Assembly: GCA_963682025.1 (NCBI GenBank)
Contig: OY821520.1
Coordinates: 84,535,465-84,599,464, forward strand
Reading direction: 5' to 3'
Length of the DNA: 64,000 bases
Origin: Cordilura impudica
Lineage: Eukaryota; Arthropoda; Insecta; Diptera; Scathophagidae
Positions 54,873 through 64,000 of this stretch are shown here, piece by piece. A model generated the notes under the pieces. It was not told the DNA's origin. It was given only the letters and a program-made list of their open reading frames with translations, and did not search any database. Numbering within the stretch: the stretch's first letter is position 1; each line of letters opens with the position of its first letter. Position numbers and translations under genes: made by a program.

Positions 54873-57738
54873 GTGGCCCTTCTTAATATGGAGGGAAAAA
54901 AAGTGTTCAAAATGTCGGTCTCACCCCCTAGAAATATGTGAATAGCAAAAAAACTGAGATATACAAAGATTTGGGCCAATCAAAAAACGTTTAGTCGTGG
55001 CGCAAAGCGATTGAAAATTTCAAGTGTGTTTATATGGGGAAAATATGACTTTTTTTTGTCAGATTTTACGAAAATTTCGTTCTATAGTTTAATTTTTGCG
55101 ACAAGCTGTTATATAATTCGGGATCAGTATTAAATTATCCTTTCAACAGGTTATAAAACTTCAAAATCGAATGAAATTTCGCCAAGAAATAGCAAATGCC
55201 CCAGACCACTTTTGTGCCAAAAAAAACATTTTTTTCAACATTGAGAAATTGATTAAAGCCATCATTCTTTTTTGGTCTCTATACTTATAAGTATTCAAAT
55301 ATGAAGTATTGTTTTATTACTACGTTGTTAACCTATTGCGCATTGAGACCGAAAATTGGAAATTTTTTTGATAAAATTTTTAAAACTCCTTTTTCAAGAT
55401 TGAAAAAACTTCCTTAAACAAAATTTAAAAAAAAGAATATGTCACTTTAAGGTTTTATTAAGTACATGTTGCAGATTAACTGTGTTAATTTTTAAATAAA
55501 TCCCTCCGCCAGAATTTTATTGACAAGGATTTTATTTTTGCGGATTTCGAGAAAAATTGGATTTTTGAGAAATATTCTGTAAATGTACTCTTTCTAAATA
55601 CTTTGTATCAAAAATTCATTACTTTTCTTCTCTTAAATGTTATATTTTATCTTAATAGCCTAGGGTTTCGGAAAAAATAATATGACTCCATTAACCCTTT
55701 TGGAATTGGGGTCACATATGACCTCAAGCTAAGAAAAGACAATTTATTCAAAAAATTCAAATATTTTGTAAGTGCTATCCAATTTTTAGATGCGACGCAT
55801 AAAATATAATAACCAAATGTGTAGAAGTTTCGTTCCAAAATTTTGGGATAAATCCGGGAACATTAACCTATTATTTGCCAAGGCCAGCTTTGGATTTTGA
55901 GATATTTTTAAATAAAAATGATCTAAAACGAGTTTTTCTATTAAACTCGTTGATACCACTATTTAGAATTTAAGAAAAATAATTCGGTTAATTATTATTT
56001 AACCCTTCAGTGCTCCTGAGATCAAAATTATCCATTGTGATATATCTCTGGTGCAATTATATGCTTATTGCTCGCGAATATAAATTAAAACAACTTAGGT
56101 CATATGTGTAAAAAATAGGACGCAAATATTTTGTTGTTGCAGCAAAGCCTATTCTGTTTTTTGAAAGTGAATTTAATTTTGTAATTTATTCCATTAAGAG
56201 TAGTATTAATTTAATATTACCTTTTATATATATTATTATATTTGAAATTTACTTTTGTTTAATAAACTATTTAAAACTGGGAAATAAAATGGTAGAAGTT
56301 TCAAAAGAAGTAGGTGACATTGAAGATAATATAAAGCGAGCGATTATAAAAAATAAAAAAATGTCAACCATTATAAGTAATGGCATCTTCACCGATTGAC
56401 CTGAATTTTTTTTTACGTTTTTTTTACGGTGAGACCGGAAGAAATTCAACTATTACTTTATTACATAAAGTAATTTTATAACAAAATTGGTTAAAAGTTG
56501 TTTTAATTTATATTCGCGAGCAATAAGCAGATAATTGCACAAAGATATATCACAATGGATAATTTTGATTTGAGGAGCACTGAAGGGTTAAATAAATAAA
56601 AATTAACCGAATTATTTTTCTTAAATTCTAAATTCTAAATTTCATAGAAAAACTAGTTTTAGGTCATTTTCATTTAAAAATATCTTAAAATCCAAAGCTG
56701 GCCTTGGCAAATAATAGGTTAACGTTCTCGGATTTATCCCAATTTTTTGGAACGAAACTTCTACACATTTGGTTATTATATTTTATGCGTCGCATCTAAA
56801 AATTGGACAGCACTTGCAAAATATTTGAATTTTTTGAATAAATTGTCTTTTATTAGCTTGGGGTCATATGTGACCCCAATTCCAAAAGGGTTAATGGAGT
56901 CATATTATTTTTTCCGAAACCCTAGGCTATTAAGATAAAATATAACATTTAAAAGTAGAAAAGTAATGAATTTTTGATACAAAGTATTTAGAAAGAGTAC
57001 ATTTACAGAATATTTCTCAAAAATCCAATTTTTCTCGAAATCCGCAAAAATAAAATCCTTGTCAAAAAAATTCTGGCGGAGGGATTTATTTAAAAATTAA
57101 CACAGTTAATCTGCAACATGTATTTAATAAAACCTTAAGGTGATATATTCATTTTTTTAAATTTTGTTTAAGAAAGTTTTTTCAAACTTGAAAAAGGAGT
57201 TTTAAAAATTTTATCAAAAAAATTTCCAATTTTCGGTCTCAATGCGCAATAGGTTAACAACGTGGTAATAAAACAATACTTCATATCTGAATACTTATAA
57301 GTATAGAGACCAAAAAAGATTGGTGGCTTTAATCAATTTCTCAAAGTTGAAAAAAATGTCATCAAATTTCATGAACTAGTTTTTTTTGGGCACAAAAGTG
57401 GTCTGGGGCATTTGCTATTTCTTGGCGAAATTTCATTCGATTTGAAGTTTTAAAACCTGTTGGAAGGATAATTTAATACTGAATCCGAATTATATAACAG
57501 CTTGTCGGAAAAATTAAACTACAGAACGAAATTTTCGTAAAATCTTAAAAAAAAAAGTCATATTTTCCCCATATAAACACACTTCAAATTTTCAATCGCT
57601 TTGCGCCACGACTAAACGTTTTTTGATTGGCCCCAAACTTTGTATTTCTCAGTTTTTTTTTTTTTTTTTTGCTATTTGCATATTTCTAGGGGGTGAGACT
57701 GACAGTTTGAACACTTTTTTTATTAAGGGGCACCCTAA
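54873..57738. mobile_element. Giant inverted-repeat element: two ~1.24-kb arms and a ~380-bp loop
   Basis: The left arm (about 54873-56105) and right arm (about 56485-57738) are reverse complements with only scattered differences. Paired landmarks include ATTAGGGTGGCCCTT / CACCCTAAT at the ends, GTCTAGGGC-type words, CCCCAGACCACTTTTGTGCC / GGCACAAAAGTGGTCTGGGG, ACCCTTTTGGAATTGGGGTC / its inverse, and AACCCTTCAGTGCTCCTGAG / CTGAGGAGCACTGAAGGGTT. Small identical open frames of ~63 codons appear once in each arm in mirror image (55647-55838 minus, 56747-56938 plus), which is expected of the palindrome. Flanking 8-mers TATATGTA and TATATACA match at 6 of 8 positions; class is unresolved. Confidence 0.88.
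56289..56399 (+). CDS. Small open frame in the loop of the giant inverted repeat (36 codons), hypothetical
   Basis: The frame MVEVSKEVGDIEDNIKRAII and KNKKMSTIISNGIFTD sits in the only single-copy part of the element, with AAAATGG around the ATG. It may be the first exon or truncated N-terminus of the mobility protein. I do not recognise it, and its length alone gives no statistical support. Confidence 0.25.
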   Translation: MVEVSKEVGDIEDNIKRAIIKNKKMSTIISNGIFTD

Positions 57739-57748
57739 TGTATATACA

Positions 57749-58739
57749 TTAGGGTGACAGCTCTTTTTTTTGTTTTTTTTTTTTTTTTTTTTTTTTTTTG
57801 GAATTTAAAGACGTGCTGGTCGGAATATTTTGACACTGGATCTAAAATTTAGTGCACAAATTGAGCCAAATCGGACAATGCTTTCTGGACACGCATTGAC
57901 TTCAAAGTACAAATGTGAAGTTATATGTAAAAATTATCAATATTAATATTAGAAGCCATGCCTAAAATGTGTGGGCTCGGATCAAGAGGCGTGGCAACCC
58001 CTCCCCACACAAAGTAAATTTTAAATGTTGTATATCTGGAATACTACTAAAGGGAAAGCACCTTTGACACCTTGTAAAAGTCAAGATATTAATGAGCGGG
58101 ATAGGATTATTGGGCGTGGTACCTCCTACAAAAAAAAACCAAGTACTATGAAAGCAATGGCCTTAAAAGTACATTAATTGCCAATGTGTGTCGTCGTGGA
58201 AAATTTCAGGGGAATTGGTAAAATCAAAAATCGTCAAAACTGACAATCGCGAATAACAAAAATTGCCCCAAAAAAAAAAACAAAAATCTTCAAAATAAAA
58301 TCCCGGTAAAATCAAAGATAGCCAAAATCAAAAATTGATAAAAATCAAAAATTTTCACATGATTTTCTAAATTCAAGGCCAATTGTTAAGTGTTGCCGGA
58401 TTTAATTTGTAGTTGAAGAGCACAAAAAATGAGTCCCAAAATTTGGAAGGTTAGAAACGGAGATATTGGGTCTATCTCCATTTGTAATCTTCCATTCCAA
58501 AAAAAACAAAAAAAAATGACAGAAACAATTATAAAATCCCAAATGGAAGTTTTTGCGGAATAGGTCCATATGTTCATAAGTAGTGATTAGTACTATAAGC
58601 AATATTGCTAAAAAAAATTATAGCAATTAAATAACAAAACGCAAACTCTACGTTCAATGGTTTCCTTATTATTACATTTTGAGAATATTAAAATTTGTTA
58701 GATCTCACTCCTTAATATATAATAATAATTCTTTAAAAT
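57749..58739. repeat. Start of a second ATTAGGGTG element, then AT-rich and GC-word repeats, no gene
   Basis: ATTAGGGTGACAGC at 57749 mirrors the terminus of the preceding giant inverted repeat, followed by a T run (57775-57799). Further on, GAGGCGTGGCAACCCC and GGGCGTGGTACCTCC words recall Helitron B-type repeats. From about 58220 to 58370, AAAATCAAAAAT-like words recur imperfectly. No opposite ATTAGGGTG terminus was found. Confidence 0.45.
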
Positions 58740-59640
58740 GTACCAATTCCAAACCAGATTTTCCATCAATAATCAAGGACATTTCTCTTAAAAAGTATCC
58801 TTTTTTAAAAGTACTTTTAAATTCAAAAGGAAATTTCAAAAAAAAAAACCTTTTCTTAAAAAGGTACCTTTCTTATAGTTAGCTTTCTTAAAGAAGTAAA
58901 TTTTCTTTAAAAAGCATATTTTCTTAAAAGAGTACTTTTTGTTAAATAGGTAATTTTCCTTAAAAAAGTTTTTTTTTTTAACAGTTCATGCTAAAAAGGT
59001 ATATTTCCTTAAAAAAGTACATTAGCGCAAATAGAAAAAATTTTCTTTAAAAATAGTATTTATTTTTTAAAAAGTAATTTATCTCAAAAAAGTACCTTCT
59101 GTTAAGAAGTACCTTTTTGTTACAAAACTACTTATTGTTAGAAAAGTAAATTTTCTTAAAAACGAATATTTTCTTAAAAAAGAATATTTTCTTAAAATAT
59201 TATCTTTTCCTTAAAATTAACCTTTTCTTAAAAAAGTAACTTTTCTTAAAAATGTACACTTACGTTTTCTTAGTATATTTTCTATAATAGTACCTTTTCT
59301 TAAAAAATGCATTTTACAAAACTACTTATTGTTACAAAAGTAAATTTTCTTAAAAAGAATATTTTCTTAAAAAAGTATATTTTCTTAAAAAATTATATTT
59401 TCATTAAAATTAACCTTTTCTTAAAAAAGTAACTTTAAAAATGTACACTTACGTTTTCTTAGTATATAATATAGTACCTTTTCTTAAAAAATGCATTTTC
59501 TTAAAAAGTAATTTCTTTTAAAATAACGTTTTTTAAAAAAATTCTTTTAAAAAGTAGCCTAAAAAGTACCCTTTTTAAAGAAGTTCCTTTAACAATTTTT
59601 TTTACCTTAAAAAGCAAGGTTCAGAAAATACAAACATGAA
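58740..59640 (+). repeat. Degenerate TTTTCTTAAAAAAGTA array, left block
   Basis: Units resembling TTTTCTTAAAAAAGTACC, about 18-22 bp, repeat with variable spacing and many substitutions. A larger duplication is visible: CTTACGTTTTCTTAGTATAT at about 59266 and again at about 59449, each followed by a TAGTACCTTTTCTTAAAAAA unit. Each unit contains the self-complementary TTCTTAA/TTAAGAA-like core. There is no gene. Confidence 0.8.
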
Positions 59641-59664
59641 ACACAGTATGTTCTGTTCTAAAGC

Positions 59665-60457
59665 AGCCAACACATATTTTTATTTTCATATCAATTATGT
59701 GTGTTTCTAAATTTTGTACGGTGCCCAACATAATCATGACTGTATCGTTTTAATATTTCGTTATCTACACGAACATTTTTCTATCACGTATTTTTTGTTT
59801 CGAACACACATAAACCACACAGCTAGCTAGCTTTAGTTTAAGTTCGTTTTCTTGCACGTGTACTGCTAAAAAAAAAAAACAGAACATGTTCTTCAACGCG
59901 TACATCTAAAAATTAAAACATTACCCACTCGTGATCGGAAAAAACGATATTAAGTCATAAACAACATATAAAATTTCTCTGTTTTCTATTTTATTACTTT
60001 ACTTTTTATCTTTTTATTTTTATCTTCTTATTTTTATTTTTTTTATTTTTATTATTATATTTTTATTTTTATTTTTTTTTTTTTATAACTGCTAATGAAT
60101 TATTTTAGATTTTTTTTTATAAATTTGGTTGAAACAATTGTTGTCGTTATTATGGGATGTTTTGAAATTTTTCCCATCTCGAGTGGATAATGTTTTAATT
60201 TTTAGATGTACGCGAAGAACATGTTCTGTTTTTTTTTTTTTTAGCAGTACACGTGAAAGAGCACGAACTTAAAATAAAGCTACACTCGAATCTGTGTGGT
60301 TTATGTGTGTTCGAAACAAAAAATACGTGATAGAAAAATGTTCGTGTAGATAACGAAATATTAAAACAAAACACAGTCATGATTGTTGGGCACCATAAAA
60401 AATTTAGAAACACACATAATTGATATGAAAATAAAATTATGTGTTTGCTGGTCTGAG
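59665..60457. mobile_element. Inverted-repeat element (~265-bp arms) inside the TTTTCTTAAAAAAGTA array
   Basis: The left arm (59665-59930) and right arm (60190-60457) are inverted copies; landmarks include TTTTCATATCAATTATGTGT, TCGTTATCTACACGAACATT, TCACGTATTTTTTGTTTCGA and AGCAGTACACGTG / CACGTGTACTGCT. Both ends read CAGC-AACACATA inward. The flanking 8-mers TTCTAAAG and GTCTGAGC match weakly, so a hAT-like origin is possible but unproven. The AT-rich loop (about 59940-60180) has no gene. Confidence 0.75.
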
Positions 60458-60499
60458 CAATTTTTTTTTTTTTTACATATGTATATGTAAGAGTTTTAT

Positions 60500-61330
60500 T
60501 CAGTGTGTGTTTTTTTCCCGAAATCTGTTAAAAAGTGACTTTTTGAAAAAGTATTTTTTGAAAAAACTACCTTCTCTTAAAAAATTACTTTTTTTTTTTT
60601 TAAAAATATGTCCGAAAAAAGTTCCTAAACAAAATTTTTCTTTAAAATCAATTTTTCTTTAAAAATAAATTTGTCTGGAAAAAACTAAATTTTCTTTAAA
60701 AAGTACCTGGTCTTAAAAAAGCATATTCTCTTAAAACAGTAATTTTTTTAAAAAATATTTTTTCTTAAAAAAGTACCTTTTCTTAAAAAGCCTTTTCTTC
60801 AAAAAAAAAGTACATTGTCTTCGGAAATACTTTCATTTAAAAATTGCTTTTTCTTAAAAAGAACATTTTATTAAAAAAAGTACCTTTTCTCCAAAAGTAA
60901 ATTTTCTTAAAGAAGTAATATTTAAAAAAAAAATTTTTTTCTTTAAAGAAGTAACTTTCCTTACGGAGTACCTTTATCTAAAAAATGCCTGCATCTAAAA
61001 AAAACTACCTTTCTTAAAAAAGTACATTTTCTTATAGTTCCTTTTCTGAAAAAATTACCTTTTCTAATAAAAAGTACTTTTCCTTCAAAAATTACCTTTG
61101 CCTAAAAAGTACCTTTTCTTGTAAAGAACTTTTTCTTAAAAAAGTACATTTTCTTATAAAGTAATATTTCTTAAAAAAGTACCTTTTCTTAAAAAATATA
61201 TTTTCTTTAAAAAATGAACTTTCAAACTGTAACTTTTCTTAAAGTAACATTAAAAGTACATTTTCTGAAAATGTAAATTTTTTATGTAGATTTTCTTACT
61301 AAATTTATATTTTCTGAAGTATTTTCATAA
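60500..61330 (+). repeat. Degenerate TTTTCTTAAAAAAGTA array, right block
   Basis: It continues the pattern of 58740-59640, for example CTTTTCTTAAAAAATATATT and AAGTACCTTTTCTTAAAAAA. The two blocks were evidently one array split by the inverted-repeat element. Confidence 0.8.
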
Positions 61331-63410
61331 ATTTTCAACGTGCGACTGAAGAGCCTTACTAGTTTTTTATATAAATATTAAAAATATTTGATAGAAGAAT
61401 GTAAGATTTTTCCCGATATTATGACGATTTGATTGAAACCCTAACAGAAATGATGTTGAGTTAATAATTCCTTAAATTTATACGTTGGTTCTGCAGAAAT
61501 TTAGTCAGTGCTTGTAGATAAAAATAAAATAATTTTAAAGCTGGCCACTCTTATACATATTTTGTCTCTATTACGGAAAGATGTGCCTCGATATGGTAAA
61601 AAATTTTTTGTCTAATGTCTTTATATGGTATTTAAATGGAAAACTAGCTAAATGGGTTTTCCTACACAAAGTTCGGTTACTTGAAAACTACAACACTACA
61701 CACACGCACACACATACAGACACAGGTTTGTCAACCATACAACGTATTCGGCCAATACAACTGTCTCAACATTTTAAAATAGGCCGGCCGTCAACAATGG
61801 CTTTGACATTCAACTAAGCACATAAAAATAAACAAAAAATAAATAAATAGAAAAACATCGAAATAGAAAAATAAAATAAAAACTCGATCAACTGTAACTT
61901 TTTTGTGCGAATTGAATCGTTGTTGTCGTCATCGTCGAGTATATGGATATTGCAAAAATTATTTCCTCATATGTACGGGTATGTATTATTAGGCTAAAAG
62001 TTAATGGTATTAAAAGACTTAAACCAAAACTATACTGGCGTCATATGCACTGGCACTGACACTGGTGTGGCTTTTGTTGCTGGTGCTACTGATTTCGGTC
62101 ATGTTGTCTGATTAGCTGTATGTCTGTCTGTCAGTTTGGTTTTGTTTTCTACTTCTTTTCTTTTTGTATGAATTACAAAAATTGTTAAACAAAACTTAAT
62201 GACTTTGGCGAAGACAAAAAGTTGGTTGGTTAGCGCAAATGATTTTCTTCCTGTTTCCGTTAAAGTTTAGCAACATTTAAAAATAATGTGTTTGCAAAGA
62301 AAAATCAATCATGTGTGTGTATGTTTATAAAGATTTCATACTTACAAGTATTTTTTATTGAGATTTACTGAAAATGTTTTTATTTACCTAAAATGAAACA
62401 GAGAAGAAAAAAGTGATTTAATAAAAATTACAAAAAAAAAATATATAGATTATATAAATATATCAAATAAAATCATCTGGATTACATGTTCAATGTTGCG
62501 GTGTTTTCGACACCGCAATTAATTGCTTTAGATATCGTATTGTGGTTAAAATGTCACAATGGCGAAAATCAGCCGGAAGCGAAAACTTTTTAATTATAAT
62601 AAAGAACATGAAAATATAATTATATAATTTCAATGAATTTGCAATGATAAAAAATAATATTTCTAATTAAATTGTAATTTGCAATCACTATCAAATACTA
62701 GTTAACCCCTAAACGTGTCATGGCTAAAAAAAAAAATTATAAACTAATAGCATTGCCCAAATAGACTAGACATGTATGAACTTGTACATAGGGATGGACT
62801 GACATAGCAAAATCAATCATGTTTAAAGTTTTCTTAAAACGACTTAAATTTAGAATTTGTTTTGCCAGTTTATAACCATCCTAAAGAAGCATATAAGAGC
62901 TTTGAGGTTATGTTATTTATAATTATATCATAAGAAAAAGCAACAACACAAGTTTAAGGTGTGTCATAAAATATTGAAAAAAAAAACTCTCAATTAAATG
63001 TGACCGATATTGTAGGAACTAAAGACTATAGAAAACAAAAGGTGCAGAAATGTAAATCATCCTCTTAAACTACAAATAGATTTACACAACAACAACAACA
63101 AAATAAAAGCAACAAATGTCAATAATTGTAAATAAATAATATCGGATAAATATGAACAAAAATAAATAAACAATCAACAAACAGAGAAGAACAAACTTCA
63201 TAAAAATGAAAATTGACGACAAAAACAGACATACATACATCGCAATTATTGTTGGTGTGCCAGAGTGTATGTGTGTGTGTCGTGTGTGAGGGTGTGTGTT
63301 TGAGTGTATGAGCACTAATGTAAAAAATAGCGGAAATTGAATTGAAATGCAAACAAATTCACAAAACCAACAATTGACACACAAAGACACTAGAGTTTAA
63401 AAGAAACACA
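61331..63410. other. AT-rich interval with CA/GT microsatellites, no recognised gene
   Basis: Short (CA)n tracts lie at 61696-61722 and (GT)n at 63260-63300. Open frames near 61581-61817 and 63082-63390 have no family resemblance. Confidence 0.5.
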
Positions 63411-63516
63411 AATTTAATAGAAGAAAAAAAATTTTTTTTTATTAAAAACTATTTATAAATTTAATAGAAGAAAAAAAATTTTTTTTTTTTTTTATTAAAA
63501 ACTAATTTATAAATTT
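63411..63516 (+). repeat. Tandem duplication of a ~52-bp AT-rich unit
   Basis: AATTTAATAGAAGAAAAAAA followed by a T run and ATTAAAAACTA occurs at 63411 and again at 63457, the second with a longer T run. The 484 bp from here to the window end hold no recognised gene. Confidence 0.85.
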
Positions 63517-64000
63517 AATTTAAATAATTTCTAAAGAAAATTTATATATTATTTTAAGGAAATAAAATAAAAAAAATTTAAATATAAAATAAGTTATTAT
63601 GATTTATGGTGAAATTAATATTTATGGCGAAAAACCCTATAGAAATTTTTAATATTGATCTAGGACCAGATTTATAACTACCTCAGTCATTGTGAAATTA
63701 TATTATATTACGAAATTATATTTCGAAAATTAAATCATTTGTAAAATGAAATTTAACAATTTAAAAAATCTACCAATATATAGGAATTCGTTTATTACTT
63801 TCTTAATCATATATAAAGCCAACTTTATTGTTTGGATGCGAAATATTTACGAGTTGTGATTATATGAGTTATGCTAAATTGGAGAAAGCTTACTATAACA
63901 TTCTAATATATAACACCGTTTCGAAAAAAATATATGGAGTTACCTTTTGTGATTTGTTAAAATTTTATATCTTCGTATCTTTTTAATAGAATATCTTGAA

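Noticed and set aside
55647..56938. Two near-identical 63-codon frames (MERNFYTFGYYIL...)
   Set aside because: They are mirror images created by the inverted repeat; similarity is explained by DNA identity of the arms, and no domain is recognised.
1..64000. CRISPR array, riboswitch, bacterial operon or defence system
   Set aside because: No direct repeats with unique spacers, no bacterial-type gene spacing or ribosome-binding sites; all recognised proteins are eukaryotic transposable-element proteins.

Overview
The window is AT-rich eukaryotic nuclear DNA. The repeat content points to a higher fly (Diptera, probably a schizophoran such as a calyptrate): interspersed elements carrying a GTCC/GTCT core of the dipteran mini-me / Helentron-associated type, piggyBac, Transib, mariner, Tc1, hAT and Foldback-like elements, and jockey/I-type non-LTR retrotransposons. 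I found no host protein-coding gene, no intact tRNA or rRNA, no CRISPR array and no bacterial-type operon. It reads as an intergenic or giant-intron region filled by nested mobile elements and simple-sequence arrays. No species can be named from the sequence alone.

Layout. 1-4.3 kb: decayed I/jockey-like retrotransposon. 4.8-7.75 kb: second non-LTR retrotransposon. 7.8-8.2 kb: short Helitron, the first of at least seven copies sharing TC...CTAG ends. 8.4-8.8 kb: Tc1-like transposase relic. 9.45-12.1 kb: nearly complete piggyBac element with TTAA duplications and one frame break in an A run. 14.4-15.3 kb: Foldback-like palindromic element with a 9-bp target duplication. 16.8-17.5 kb: element with long terminal inverted repeats. 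18.09-22.62 kb: a second Helitron type split by a complete 3.85-kb Transib element, whose RAG1-like transposase gene has one frame break and whose ends carry CACTGTG/CACAGTG heptamers and a CGGCG duplication. 23.3 kb: hammerhead-ribozyme-like motif. 26.2-26.7 kb: short hAT element with an exact 8-bp duplication. 28.4-28.8 kb: Tc1-like transposase fragment holding a tiny tRNA-half retroposon. 29.1-30.6 kb: second Foldback-like element whose ends resemble those of the first.

32-34.7 kb: two opposed mariner relics around a retrotransposon piece. 34.7-36.7 and 38.9-42.1 kb: two copies of a composite repeat, with degenerate TTTTTCATTTTTTA arrays around a Helentron-like element. 42.2 kb: RNase H remnant. 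45.1-48.1 kb: about 3 kb of AATTC pentamer. 48.5-49.5 kb: two Helitrons flanking an A-rich microsatellite. 51.7-52.7 kb: mariner-like element inside a Helitron. 54.9-57.75 kb: a 2.9-kb element that is almost wholly inverted repeat. 58.7-61.3 kb: degenerate TTTTCTTAAAAAAGTA array interrupted by another inverted-repeat element. 61.3-64 kb: AT-rich DNA without recognisable genes.

The genes do not form a pathway. Every recognisable protein is a transposase or reverse transcriptase, and all look inactive in this copy. The most interesting content is structural: the nested Transib, two related Foldback elements, several long palindromes that could fold into dsRNA, and the ribozyme candidate.
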